From the NCBI RefSeq assembly GCF_037977055.1, contig NZ_CP150274.1:4216001-4280000 (forward strand): DNA of 64,000 nucleotides, given 5' to 3'. Position 1 is the first letter of the stretch, and each line of letters opens with the position of its first letter. This DNA comes from Paenibacillus sp. FSL K6-1096 (lineage in GTDB: Bacteria > Bacillota > Bacilli > Paenibacillales > Paenibacillaceae). The notes under the pieces were generated by a model. It had not been told where the DNA came from. It saw only the letters and a program-made list of their open reading frames with translations, and searched no databases. Both the position numbers and the translations under genes were made by a program. Of this stretch, positions 14,538-24,119 are shown in pieces.

Positions 14538-16988
14538 ATGGAGAGCAGCGAGGCAATCCGGCCTGAGAAGATGGGGCCGCTGGTGATGAAGGAGACATGG
14601 AATACGCCGGGCGCCGTAGTCTCCTGGGAGCGTTCTGAGAATGTCTATATCGTGCGGGGGGAATGCGCCGGGATGGTGTTTATGTTCCTTAGCGACGATA
14701 TGTTCCGGATGAAGGTCTTCCACAGCAGGGTGCCGGACCTGACTACCTCGGAGGCGGTGCTGAAGGATTGCTGTATCCCGCATCTGTTCCCGGCGGAGGA
14801 GACGGAGGAGGAGCTGATCTTTACCACCGGGTCCATCCGGCTGATCATCGAGAAGGCCTCCTTCCAGGTTCGTGTGGAGAACCCCTCCGGCAAGGTGATT
14901 ATGCAGCAGAATCTGACCAGCTGGAATCCGCGCGGCGCGAGCCATGCGGAGTATGATATGCAGCCGGATTCGCACTTCTACGGGCTGGGGGAGAAGTCCA
15001 GCTTCCTGGATAAGCGCGGGGAGCGGTATACGAACTGGAATACCGATGTGTTCGCGCCGCATCTGCCGGAGATTGAAGCGCTCTACGAATCGATTCCGCT
15101 GATCATCCACATGCACGGGGACCTCTCCTACGGGCTGTTCCTCGACAATACGGGCCGCAGTGATTTTGATATGCGCTCGCACGGGGTGGCTTTTACCATT
15201 GGCTGCTCTACCGGTGCCTACGATATTTATTTCATTAACGGTCCCGAGATGAAGGATGTTGTCAAAAGATACACCACGCTCACCGGCCGGATCGCGCTTC
15301 CGCCGAAGTGGGCGCTTGGCTATCACCAGTCGCGTTACAGCTATATGAACCAGCAGGAGGTGCTGCACCTGGCCCGGACCTTCCGGGAGAAGAGCATCCC
15401 GTGCGATGTCATTTACCTGGATATTCATTACATGGACGAATACCGCGTATTCACCTTTGACCCTGTTAACTTCCCTGATCCGCAGAAAATGATCGGTGAG
15501 CTGGGCGAGCTGGGTGTGCGCATTGTACCGATTGTCGATCCCGGCGTCAAAAAAGACCCGAAATACGAGGTCTATAAGCAGGGGGTGCTGGAAAAGCATT
15601 TTTGCCGCCGCCTGGAGGGGGATATCTTCTTCGGGGAGGTGTGGCCGGGGATCAGCGCTTTTCCTGATTTCAGCGACAGCCGGACAGCCGAGTGGTGGGG
15701 GGATCTGCACCAGTTCTACACGGACCTCGGGATTCAGGGCATCTGGAACGATATGAACGAGCCGGCGGTGTTCAATGAGAGCAAGACGATGGATCTGGAT
15801 GTGATGCATTTCAATAACGGGCATCCGGTGACCCATGAGGAGTACCATAACCTGTACGGGATGATGATGTCCAAAGCGACCTATGAAGGACTGGCGGAGC
15901 ATATGGGCGGCGAGCGTCCGTTTGTGCTGACCCGGGCCGGGTATGCGGGCATCCAGCGGTATGCGGCGGTGTGGACCGGCGATAACCGCAGCTTCTGGGA
16001 GCATATGGCGATGGCGATGCCGATGGTGCTGAACATGGGGCTGTCCGGGCTGGCCTTCGCGGGGCCGGATATCGGCGGGTTCGCCCATCATACGTCGGCG
16101 CAGCTGCTGGTGCGGTGGACGCAGATGGGAGTGTTTTTCCCGTATTGCCGCAATCATTCCTCCATCGGAACGCTGCGCCAGGAGCCGTGGTCCTTCGGAG
16201 AAGAGGTGGAAGGGATTCTGCGTGAATTCATCGGCCTGCGCTACCGCTGGATGCCGCACCTCTACAATCTGTTCCATGAAGCGGAAAAATCGGGCCTGCC
16301 CGTCATCCGTCCGCTGGTGCTCGAATATCCGCGCGACCCGCATGTGACCAACCTGTGTGACCAGTTCTTGCTGGGCGACAATGTGCTGATTGCTCCGGTC
16401 TACCGCCCGGACACGGACCACCGCTCGGTCTATCTGCCGGAAGGCTGCTGGCTGGATTACTGGGACGGGGAGATCCATGAGGGCGGACGTCACATTCTGG
16501 CTGCTGCGCCGCTGCACATTATGCCGATGTATGTGAAGGCCGGCAGCTTCGTCGCGGAGGGTCCGCTGAGACAGTATGCGCTGGAGGATACGGAGGAGAC
16601 GATTATTCTCCATCTGTACGGGGCGGAGGCGGAAGCGGGCTTCTCGGCAGATTTCAGGCTGTATGAGGATGACGGCCACAGCTTCAGCTACCGCAAGGGA
16701 GAATATACGGAGCTTGCCGTGCAGGCTGAGGGCGGAGACGGGGAGCTTGCGCTGAACTGGGCGTATGCAGTGCATGATTACAAGCCGCGCCGGGAGAAGC
16801 TGCGCTTCGCGCTCTGCTATCCGTTCTTCACAGTGGCAGCGGTAGACGGGCTGAAGGAGATCAGTCTGGAGGAGCTGAATGAAGGGGCGCTGGGCTGGGC
16901 GCGCAACGGCAAGAATGGAGCGGTTATTGTTCAGGTGGCAGATGACCCGGAAGGCGGGGAGCTGCGGATTCGGGCGGAGGCGGAGTAA
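14538..16988 (+). CDS. Glycoside hydrolase family 31 (alpha-glucosidase type)
   Basis: 816 residues. The GH31 signature GIWNDMNEPAVF near residue 402 contains the catalytic nucleophile Asp; the acid/base region is VWTGDNRSFWEHM near 478, followed by GPDIGGF. An N-terminal beta-sandwich and C-terminal beta domains flank the barrel. No signal peptide is seen, so it probably acts in the cytosol on alpha-linked oligosaccharides taken up by the cell. RBS GAGGGGG precedes the ATG. No sugar transporter adjoins, so the exact substrate stays open. Confidence 0.92.
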   Translation: MESSEAIRPEKMGPLVMKETWNTPGAVVSWERSENVYIVRGECAGMVFMFLSDDMFRMKVFHSRVPDLTTSEAVLKDCCIPHLFPAEETEEELIFTTGSIRLIIEKASFQVRVENPSGKVIMQQNLTSWNPRGASHAEYDMQPDSHFYGLGEKSSFLDKRGERYTNWNTDVFAPHLPEIEALYESIPLIIHMHGDLSYGLFLDNTGRSDFDMRSHGVAFTIGCSTGAYDIYFINGPEMKDVVKRYTTLTGRIALPPKWALGYHQSRYSYMNQQEVLHLARTFREKSIPCDVIYLDIHYMDEYRVFTFDPVNFPDPQKMIGELGELGVRIVPIVDPGVKKDPKYEVYKQGVLEKHFCRRLEGDIFFGEVWPGISAFPDFSDSRTAEWWGDLHQFYTDLGIQGIWNDMNEPAVFNESKTMDLDVMHFNNGHPVTHEEYHNLYGMMMSKATYEGLAEHMGGERPFVLTRAGYAGIQRYAAVWTGDNRSFWEHMAMAMPMVLNMGLSGLAFAGPDIGGFAHHTSAQLLVRWTQMGVFFPYCRNHSSIGTLRQEPWSFGEEVEGILREFIGLRYRWMPHLYNLFHEAEKSGLPVIRPLVLEYPRDPHVTNLCDQFLLGDNVLIAPVYRPDTDHRSVYLPEGCWLDYWDGEIHEGGRHILAAAPLHIMPMYVKAGSFVAEGPLRQYALEDTEETIILHLYGAEAEAGFSADFRLYEDDGHSFSYRKGEYTELAVQAEGGDGELALNWAYAVHDYKPRREKLRFALCYPFFTVAAVDGLKEISLEELNEGALGWARNGKNGAVIVQVADDPEGGELRIRAEAE

Positions 16989-17127
16989 GAGTGAGCAGAA
17001 ATTTGGCGGACATATTCGGACCAAAGCAGGGTTAGGGGGATAGGTGAAAGTGGGGAAGGCGAAATTAGCTAGTAGCGGCTTGCTGAGGGGCTGCCTCACC
17101 CCGATTAGGGTGTAAGGGGGAGGCTTA

Positions 17128-17310
17128 ATTGCAATTCGTACAACTAAATCTTCCGATGTGCCGCCAAACCTCCGTTTAGATGTAGTTCGTGCAATTAAAA
17201 TGCCTCTATACCTGGGTTTTTGCCGATACGGTCAAATGTAGTTGTACAGACTACAATTAGAAAAGGAAGTCCATCCGTTTCACTGTTTTTAGTTGCACAG
17301 AATACACTTA
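17128..17310. repeat. Second cluster of the dispersed palindromic element
   Basis: Four copies of the element seen at 3.2-3.9 kb occur here: 17128-17149 and 17179-17200 in one orientation, 17239-17260 and 17290-17310 in the other. They fill most of the non-coding interval 16989-17623, in which I see no gene. Confidence 0.7.
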
Positions 17311-17371
17311 TCCCATGAAATCACTTGTTTAATTCTGAGGGGCTACTAGGTGGATTGTCTGTTAAAAAGGG

Positions 17372-17407
17372 CCGGATTCCTTCTGTACAGAGGGGAGTCC
17401 GGTTCTT
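17372..17407 (+). terminator. Terminator-like hairpin downstream of GH31
   Basis: CCGGATTCC (17372-17380) pairs with GGAGTCCGG (17394-17402) with one mismatch, followed by TTCTTT. It is almost 400 bp past the GH31 stop. Confidence 0.5.
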
Positions 17408-17623
17408 TGGGCTGTATTGGGCGGTCTCAAGAGGAGCGCTTTTGCCGCACTTTACTCCGGTTTGCAGAAAAATCTGCGGAAAATAACAGAAAATAGAGCG
17501 AAGGGGTTTTTAAAACCGGGTTTTTTCGTATAAGATGAAGGGATGAGGAAAGCACAGAGGATACAGTCTCCCGCTCAGGAGGGGCTGGCTCTTTCTGTTG
17601 GCTGAAAAGAATGGAGATCATCG

Positions 17624-20600
17624 ATGATTAAGCATCTGTATGCGATATGGTTAGGGGATGTGTTATTCTGCTTCTCGGGCGAGACCTCCGAGCCGAAGGT
17701 GGACGCATGGACGCGGGTGGTTAAACGGCTGGAGCTGAACGGCGGCTGGCGGCCTTTGGCGGGTGCGGCGCTGCGGCTGGCGGAGGTAAAGTACCCGGCT
17801 GCAGCCCCGGCGGATGGAAGACCTGCGCGGCGCACCCTGCCCGGACGCACCCTTGAAGGACTGGCGCTGACCCCGAAGGATGCCTTCGGGCTGCTGCTGG
17901 CCTGGGATGAGCAGGCGGCCCGTGCCCAGGGGATCGAGCCGGGCGGCGAGCTGCGCTACTGGGCGGAAGCGGCCCGGTTCGCGCTGGAGCTGATGGGCAA
18001 GGGGGCCATTGTGCCCGGCGCCCGGCAGCCGCGTACCGCGGGCACCCGGCGGCGCGGCGGCGAGCAGGCGGCAGCTGTATGCTGGTCGCCGTCCTTCCGG
18101 GATGCGGCCGACCATGAATTCTTCCTGCAGCTGGCGGCATCCATGCCGGTGCTTGCGCTCGGCGCGCATGCCGCCGGGGAAGGGGAGGTGTCCTCCCGTG
18201 AGGAAGCGGGCGCCTATGTGCTCTATTCGTTCCTGCAGGCGGTCATGACAGCGGAGATCAAGCAGGTGACAGCCGCTCATGAGAGTGAGCTGGCTGCGTA
18301 CAAGGCCAATTACCGCCGCGGCTATTCCCCGCTGACAGAGCTGTGGTGGAACAGCCTGCTGACCGGCAGCCGGGATATTCCTGTACAGGGCACTCTGGCA
18401 GAGGTAACGGAGCTGCTGGAGGCGGTTAACGGCACATCGGATCATGAGATGCCGCATTTTGCTGCAGAGGAAGCGGGCAACGGACAGCTGAGCCTGGGCC
18501 TGCGGCTGGAGCCGCCTGAAGAGGACAGCGAGCTGTGGCGGCTCAGCTTCTGGGCCGAGAGCCGGGAGGAGGGGGAATTCTGGATTCCGGCGGAGGCGGT
18601 CTGGAGCAGCCGGGAGCGGGAATTCACCTTATGGGGCAAACGCTACCGTAATATCCAGCAGCAGCTGTTAGCCGCGCTGGGGCGGGCGGCGAAGCTGTCG
18701 CCGGATATTCAGCGGGCGCTGGCTGAGCCTGCGCCGGACGGCGTGGTGCTGTCACCGGAGCGGCTCTATTTCTTCCTGAAGGAGACGGTGCAGCAGCTGC
18801 GCGAGCGGGGAATTACGGTGCAGATGCCTTCGCGCTGGAGCCGTGAAGGCCGGCGGAAGATTGGCATGAGGATGCGGATGCAGCCGCCGGCCGGCGGAGG
18901 CGAGGGCCCGGTTAAGTCTGCTCTGGGCATGGAGGAGCTGATCTCCTTCCGTATGGAAGCCTCTCTGGGGGATTCTGATATCACAGAAGCGGAGTTGAAT
19001 GCCCTGGTGGAAGCGGGGGTGCCGTTTGTGCGCTTCCGTGGAGAATGGATTGAAGTGGACCCGAAGGAGGTCCGTCAGGTCCTGAGATATATGAAGCGCA
19101 GCGAGAGCGGAGAGATGACGGCAGCGGAATGGATGCGTCTTGAGGCCGAGGACGGCGAGGAACGGCTGTGGAAGGGGCTGCCGGTCACAGGGATGGAGAC
19201 ATCAGGCCTCCTGGCCTCTCTCATGCACGGCGATGTGCTGCGCGGGCTGCCGCTGCGTCCGGTGCCGGACGGTTTGAACGGAACGCTGCGGCCCTATCAG
19301 GAGCGGGGCTATCAATGGCTTGCCGCGCTAAGCGGCCTGGGCTTCGGCGTCTGCCTGGCCGATGATATGGGCCTGGGCAAAACGGTGCAGGTGATCACCT
19401 GCCTGCTGGACCGGGCGCTGAACGCCCCGCCCGGGGAGCATCAGGAGCCTGTGCTGATCCTCTGCCCGACCTCGCTGCTCGGGAACTGGCAGCGCGAGCT
19501 GCAGCGGTTCGCCCCTTCGCTTAGTGTGCATATTCATCACGGCGGACGCCGGGTACGCGGCGAAGGCTTCAAGGAGCTTGCCCTCAGCCATGAGATTGTG
19601 CTGACCACCTATCACTTGGCCGGACGGGACAGCGAGGATCTGGCGGGGGTGCGCTGGTCCACTGTTGTGCTGGATGAAGCGCAGTATATTAAGAACCACC
19701 GCACCAAGCAGGCGCAGAGCGTTATGAAGCTGACGGCGCCGCACCGGATTGCGATGACCGGGACACCGGTGGAGAACCGGCTGGGCGAGCTGTGGTCGAT
19801 TTTTCATTTCCTCAATCCCGGCTATCTGGGGACGTATCACTCCTTCCGCCAGCGTTATGTATCTGGGGAAGGGGGCGAGCGGCTGCAGGAGCTTCACCGT
19901 CTGGTTTCGCCCTTCCTGCTGCGCCGCCTCAAAAGCGATCCCGATATCTCAAAGGATCTGCCTGAGAAGCTGGAGCTGAAGTCGTATTGTCCGCTGACGG
20001 AGACGCAGGCCGCGCTGTATCAGGGGGTTGTCGATGAGATGCTAGGCGTGATCGGCGAGCGCTCGGGCATGGCCCGGCGCGGACTGGTGCTGTCCTCCCT
20101 GACCAAGCTGAAGCAGATCTGCGATCATCCGCAGCTGTTCCGGAGCGAGGAGGGGCGGGGCCTGCGCAGCGAATCCTCCGGCAAAATGGATGTGATGTTC
20201 GAGGTGCTGGACAGCATCTCCGAGCTGGGCGAATCCGCGCTGATCTTCACGCAGTATGTGGCGATGGGCGAGCTGCTGGTCAGCCGTCTGGCCAGACGGT
20301 ACGGCCAGGCGCCGCTGTTCCTGCATGGCGGCATCCCGAAGCGGGAGCGTGACGAGATGGTGCATGCTTTTCAGGAGGGGGAGGGTCCTGCGTTCTTCGT
20401 GCTCTCGCTGAAGGCGGGAGGCGTAGGCCTCAATCTGACCCGGGCCAACCATGTACTGCATTATGACCGCTGGTGGAACCCCGCAGTTGAGAACCAGGCG
20501 ACGGACCGGGCCTTCCGCATCGGCCAGCACAAGAATGTGCAGGTGCATAAGCTGATCTGCCAGGGAACGCTGGAGGAGCGGATCGATGAGCTGATTGAAC

Positions 20601-20713
20601 GCAAAAAAAGCCTGTCCGAGCAGGTCGTCGGCTCCGGCGAGAACTGGCTGACCGAGATGTCCAACCATGAGCTGAAGGAACTGATCGAGCTGCAGGGCCA
20701 GGATTGGATGTAA
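17624..20713 (+). CDS. SNF2-family DNA-dependent helicase/translocase
   Basis: 1029 residues. The first roughly 500 form a bacterial SNF2-associated region. The motor follows: ADDMGLGKTVQVI (Walker A, about residue 578), VVLDEAQYIKN (DEAQ box, about 682), AMTGTPVENRLGELWSIFHF (motif III), and the second lobe with ALIFTQYVAMGELL and QATDRAFRIGQHKNVQVHKLIC (motif VI, about 955). The protein should translocate on duplex DNA using ATP; its target process is unknown. In Bacilli such genes often sit beside a SWIM zinc-finger gene; here the neighbour lacks cysteines. Start ATG with a modest GGAG upstream. Confidence 0.9.
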   Translation: MIKHLYAIWLGDVLFCFSGETSEPKVDAWTRVVKRLELNGGWRPLAGAALRLAEVKYPAAAPADGRPARRTLPGRTLEGLALTPKDAFGLLLAWDEQAARAQGIEPGGELRYWAEAARFALELMGKGAIVPGARQPRTAGTRRRGGEQAAAVCWSPSFRDAADHEFFLQLAASMPVLALGAHAAGEGEVSSREEAGAYVLYSFLQAVMTAEIKQVTAAHESELAAYKANYRRGYSPLTELWWNSLLTGSRDIPVQGTLAEVTELLEAVNGTSDHEMPHFAAEEAGNGQLSLGLRLEPPEEDSELWRLSFWAESREEGEFWIPAEAVWSSREREFTLWGKRYRNIQQQLLAALGRAAKLSPDIQRALAEPAPDGVVLSPERLYFFLKETVQQLRERGITVQMPSRWSREGRRKIGMRMRMQPPAGGGEGPVKSALGMEELISFRMEASLGDSDITEAELNALVEAGVPFVRFRGEWIEVDPKEVRQVLRYMKRSESGEMTAAEWMRLEAEDGEERLWKGLPVTGMETSGLLASLMHGDVLRGLPLRPVPDGLNGTLRPYQERGYQWLAALSGLGFGVCLADDMGLGKTVQVITCLLDRALNAPPGEHQEPVLILCPTSLLGNWQRELQRFAPSLSVHIHHGGRRVRGEGFKELALSHEIVLTTYHLAGRDSEDLAGVRWSTVVLDEAQYIKNHRTKQAQSVMKLTAPHRIAMTGTPVENRLGELWSIFHFLNPGYLGTYHSFRQRYVSGEGGERLQELHRLVSPFLLRRLKSDPDISKDLPEKLELKSYCPLTETQAALYQGVVDEMLGVIGERSGMARRGLVLSSLTKLKQICDHPQLFRSEEGRGLRSESSGKMDVMFEVLDSISELGESALIFTQYVAMGELLVSRLARRYGQAPLFLHGGIPKRERDEMVHAFQEGEGPAFFVLSLKAGGVGLNLTRANHVLHYDRWWNPAVENQATDRAFRIGQHKNVQVHKLICQGTLEERIDELIERKKSLSEQVVGSGENWLTEMSNHELKELIELQGQDWM

Positions 20714-20797
20714 ACCGGCTATGACGGTGTAAATAAGGCGAAGAAGATTGGATATGGGCAGGGTTAAGGACTGTGAGAATAAAGGAGGGCGACATCG

Positions 20798-21658
20798 ATG
20801 AGTGAGCTGCTGGAGCTGCGGCTGGAGGTGCTGCCTGGAGTGATTAAGGCGACCGGAAGCGTGATGAGCGCTGCTGCAGATGAGGCGGGGAGAGCCGGTG
20901 ATAAGCAGGGGAAGCGCCAAAAACAAGAGCAGCAGGCGCGGCAAAGCGTGCAGGAAAGACAACGTGAGCTGCGGGAACCGCAGGGTAAGGAGGAGGAGCA
21001 GGCACGGCGTGAGGTTGTCACGCTGCGTTTTGCGGAGTGGGCGGCTGCCCGCAAGCGTGAGGTGCTGCGGCTGTTCTCAGAGCAGCCGGGCGGGCTGTAC
21101 GATCTGCTGCAGGGCAGCCTGAACGGCAGGCTTGCCGGGCTGGAGCTTGTCCCTGCGGATGCGGAGCTGGAGCAGGCCATTCTTGAACAGGGCAGGGGCC
21201 TGCTGCCCGTGGGGGAGCTGCTGCGGGGAATCCGGCAGCAGCTGGTGAAGGAGCCGCTGCTGGCGCTTGCGCTGCGCGGCATGTCCAAGGAGGAGCTGCT
21301 CTCCGGTGTATTCGCCCTCTGGGCGGATCGGGAGAAGGAGCAGCTCGGAGAGGAAGGGCCGCCTGCGCCGGTGTCGCTGGCGGCCGAGCTGGCCCGGCTG
21401 GAGCGCAAGGGTCCGGCCGTCTCCTCCGGCGAATGGCTGGCCGAGGCGGCTGCCGAAGGCTCGCTCCATCAGCCGGGGCCGCTGTTCCATGAGCTGCCGC
21501 CACGGCCGTTCCCGGCTTTGCCGGAGGTCATGGAGCCGGGAGAGGACTGGAGCGCGCTCCTGCCCCAGACCCCTAAGGCGCGCGAAGGGCTTGCCCTGCT
21601 GATGCGCCGGGTGGCCGAGTCCGCCGCCCGGCGGGCAGCGGAGTTGAATAAGCTGTAG
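20798..21658 (+). CDS. Hypothetical protein downstream of SNF2 helicase
   Basis: 286 residues, no recognised domain, no cysteine. Residues about 25-75 are very rich in Arg, Gln and Glu and probably coiled coil; the remainder is Leu/Glu/Ala-rich and helical. The C-terminal quarter is Pro-rich. It begins 84 bp after the helicase stop with GGAGGGCG before the ATG, so it may be an accessory to the helicase. SWIM zinc-finger proteins often occupy this position, but the CxC...CxH motif is absent. Function unknown. Confidence 0.65.
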   Translation: MSELLELRLEVLPGVIKATGSVMSAAADEAGRAGDKQGKRQKQEQQARQSVQERQRELREPQGKEEEQARREVVTLRFAEWAAARKREVLRLFSEQPGGLYDLLQGSLNGRLAGLELVPADAELEQAILEQGRGLLPVGELLRGIRQQLVKEPLLALALRGMSKEELLSGVFALWADREKEQLGEEGPPAPVSLAAELARLERKGPAVSSGEWLAEAAAEGSLHQPGPLFHELPPRPFPALPEVMEPGEDWSALLPQTPKAREGLALLMRRVAESAARRAAELNKL

Positions 21659-21695
21659 CGGCAGGGAGGTTACTTGTATGTTCGGTCGGCAAACA

Positions 21696-21726
21696 AAAAA
21701 GAGGAGCACAAGTGCCCCTCTTTCAT
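21696..21726. terminator. Bidirectional terminator
   Basis: AAAGAGG-A-GCAC (21698-21709) pairs with GTGC-C-CCTCTTT (21712-21723) around an AA loop. On the minus strand six T residues follow, serving the alarmone synthetase; on the plus strand it ends the helicase operon. Confidence 0.85.
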
Positions 21727-21759
21727 CGTGACCCGCAACCGGGTCTTTGAACCCTCCGC

Positions 21760-22482
21760 TCAAGACTCATTAAGGCTGCCGTTCTCGGACAGCTCAAGGA
21801 TCTCGCGGCGCAGGCGCAGCATCCGCTGATCCAGCTCATCGGCGGCGCGCGCGGCTTCCTTCAGCTCCTCGGCCACATGGGCGGGCAGCTGTTTGTCGAA
21901 TTTGTAGTAAAGGATATGCTCCATGCTGGCCCAGAAATCCATGGCAAGCGTCCGGATCTGCATCTCGGCCTTCACCCAGCGGGTGCCGTCGAGCAGCACA
22001 AGCGGGATGGCGACAATCAGGTGCAGGCTCTGGTAGCCGTTCGGCTTCGGATGGGCGATGTAGTCCTTGATCTCCAGTACGCGGATATCCTCGCGGGCGC
22101 ACAGGTGATCAACCAGCCGGTAGATATCCTTCACGAAGGCGCATACAATCCGCATCCCTGCGATGTCGTGGATATGCTGCTCCATATTTTCCAGGTTAAG
22201 CTCGATGCCCTTGCGCTGCATTTTGTGGACGATGCTCTTCGGCTCTTTGATCCGGCACTTCACATGCTCAATCGGACTGAAGCCGTCGCGCACCTGCCAC
22301 TCTGTGCGGATAATTTCGATTTTATTCTCAAGCTCATTGAGAGCATGGCGGTACAGCGCCGGCAGGGCCTTGAAATTCTCCACCTGCTTGGCGAAATCCT
22401 CGTTAATCTGCCACTTCTGCATATCCTTCACATGGACCTGCAACTTGTTCAAAGTTACTTGTGTACTATCATTTTCTTCCAC
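21760..22482 (-). CDS. Small alarmone synthetase (GTP pyrophosphokinase)
   Basis: 240 residues, a single RelA/SpoT synthetase domain without hydrolase or regulatory domains, as in RelQ/YjbM and RelP/YwaC. Visible motifs are VKCRIKEPKSIVHKMQRKG (nucleotide binding), HDIAGMRIVC, IKDYIAHPKPNGYQSLH and AEMQIRTLAMDFWASMEH. It makes (p)ppGpp from ATP and GDP/GTP in response to cell-envelope or other stress. GTG start with GGGAGAG upstream. The C-terminal helices (about 205-235) would allow the oligomerisation typical of RelQ. Confidence 0.9.
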   Translation of the reverse strand: MEENDSTQVTLNKLQVHVKDMQKWQINEDFAKQVENFKALPALYRHALNELENKIEIIRTEWQVRDGFSPIEHVKCRIKEPKSIVHKMQRKGIELNLENMEQHIHDIAGMRIVCAFVKDIYRLVDHLCAREDIRVLEIKDYIAHPKPNGYQSLHLIVAIPLVLLDGTRWVKAEMQIRTLAMDFWASMEHILYYKFDKQLPAHVAEELKEAARAADELDQRMLRLRREILELSENGSLNES

Positions 22483-22648
22483 TGATACTCTCCCGGTTTC
22501 GTTATTTGTAATTCTATTTTAACCGATGTACAGCCCCGTAAGCAAAATAAAACCGGATTGTTGCCAAAGAGAAACATTCTGCGTTAAGGCGCGTATAGCA
22601 CATTATATGCATAGCAGGCCTGGGGCGGGACGGCGGTAAGGGGCAGGA

Positions 22649-23083
22649 TTATTTGTTGGTCGGCGAGCCTTCGCCGTAGCCTTCGTCCTCGTATCCCGTA
22701 TGCTCCAGCTTCTGTAAGACGTTCAGCCCCTCGATCTGCCGGCGCGTCTCCTCTGTGCCGTGATCGTGCAGGTACTGGAATACGCGGATGGTGGCGTCAT
22801 CGAACTGCTCGGCAGCTTCGTCATGATCGGCGGACTTATAGGGGACAAAAGCACGCCGGAAGGCATAATCATCCCCCCGGGACAGCTCATTCAGCAGGTC
22901 CTGAAGCACGGTCAGCTCATCCCCGGACAGCAGAACTTCGTACTCATTGGAATCGTTCCGCGTCTCCTGGATCAGACCGTGGTTCACAGCTACGAAATAC
23001 CTTTTACGGTTACCGTCAGGCAAAGTGATCCCTCCATATTGTTCAAGTAATGTACTTAGGCTGCGGCGGGTTGCCTTGTGCAT
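22649..23083 (-). CDS. Conserved hypothetical protein
   Basis: 144 residues, no recognised domain. The first 45 residues are basic (HKATRRSLSTLLEQYGGITLPDGNRKRYFVAVNHGLIQETR), followed by an acidic helical part (LSGDELTVLQDLLNELSRGDDYAFRRAF). It lacks signal peptide or membrane segments. The start codon is ATG but the upstream site is weak (TTCCGGG). Monocistronic, 166 bp upstream of the alarmone synthetase start. Function unknown. Confidence 0.65.
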   Translation of the reverse strand: MHKATRRSLSTLLEQYGGITLPDGNRKRYFVAVNHGLIQETRNDSNEYEVLLSGDELTVLQDLLNELSRGDDYAFRRAFVPYKSADHDEAAEQFDDATIRVFQYLHDHGTEETRRQIEGLNVLQKLEHTGYEDEGYGEGSPTNK

Positions 23084-23268
23084 CCCGGAAGAGCGGCATA
23101 ATCCGCCTATACTTGGTATTTACCACCTGAGGGCAAATAATGAATCTGGCCTTAACTTTTGGTATGATAGAGTCACGTTTCCGCTGCGTTCTGCGGTGGT
23201 AAGCATGGATGAAGGGTATATGCGGCTGGGATCAGCCTATTTCTCACTCTGGAGAAGGAGGAACTACA

Positions 23269-24084
23269 ATGAATTTACTGCAACGCATTAAAGACGGTGC
23301 CAGCCGGGTGAGTGAAAAAGCGCAAAGCTCGGTGGAAGTGAGCAAGCTGAATGGGCAGATCTCTGACCTTGAACATGAGATGCAGGTTGAATTCCTGAAA
23401 ATGGGGAAGCTGTTCTACGAAGGATACCGTTCGAGGGACATGTCGGCGGCTGAAGGCCCGATGGTCGAGCTGGCGCGCGCCTGCAATAAGATACAGGAGC
23501 AGATCGATGGTGTGCGCGCAAGGATTGCCGAGCTCAAGAATGAGCGGCTGTGCGCCTGCGGCCGGATCACGGCGCTCGATGCCAACTTCTGCCCGCACTG
23601 CGGGCGCAAGCTGGAGCCGGTTCCGCTGCGCAAGGAGTCGGCGGCTGCCGCAGCTGCAGCACCGCCATCTCCTGCGCCTGAAGCCAAGGTACACACGATT
23701 CTTCAGCATGAGGATGAGGAGGATCAGTTCTACGGCGAGGAGGAGCTGACCGAGGAAGAACGGGAATTAGCCCGCAGAATGGAGCCGCGCGCACCCTATT
23801 CCGGCACAGTGCCGGAAATCGGGGAGGAAGCGGAGCCTGAAGCATATGAGCCGGTAGCGGCAGGCGGAGACCGGGGACGGCGGGATGCCGATGAGCTGGA
23901 GCGCGAACGGGAGCGGCAATTGGAGCTGGACCGCCGCATCCGCGACTGGGAGGCCAGCCGGCCGGCAGAAGTGCCTCCGGTGCTTGAGGGAGAGACCCGG
24001 GAGCTTGTGAAATGCCAGATCTGCCGTGCAGATCTGCCGAAGGGCTCGATGTGGTGCCCGCGCTGCGGCTCGGAACAAATCTAG
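23269..24084 (+). CDS. Zinc-ribbon protein with N-terminal coiled coil
   Basis: 271 residues. The N-terminal 90 form a coiled coil (VSEKAQSSVEVSKLNGQISDLEHEMQVEFLKMGKLFYEGYR). A first zinc ribbon (CACGRITALDANFCPHCGRKL, about 94-114) is followed by an acidic, disordered linker and a second ribbon at the very end (VKCQICRADLPKGSMWCPRCGSEQI). ATG with GAAGGAGG upstream; an in-frame ATG at 23209 lacks a site. The TrmB-like regulator gene follows 35 bp downstream. No enzymatic motif; probably a scaffold or sensor. Confidence 0.8.
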   Translation: MNLLQRIKDGASRVSEKAQSSVEVSKLNGQISDLEHEMQVEFLKMGKLFYEGYRSRDMSAAEGPMVELARACNKIQEQIDGVRARIAELKNERLCACGRITALDANFCPHCGRKLEPVPLRKESAAAAAAAPPSPAPEAKVHTILQHEDEEDQFYGEEELTEEERELARRMEPRAPYSGTVPEIGEEAEPEAYEPVAAGGDRGRRDADELERERERQLELDRRIRDWEASRPAEVPPVLEGETRELVKCQICRADLPKGSMWCPRCGSEQI

Positions 24085-24119
24085 AGGCGGTTGTAAGACA
24101 GCTTAGGGGGACAACATAG

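Noticed and set aside
14505..17099. 864-codon open frame antisense to the GH31 gene
   Set aside because: A shadow of a GC-rich coding sequence: no ribosome site, no recognisable motif, and the plus-strand gene has full GH31 signatures.
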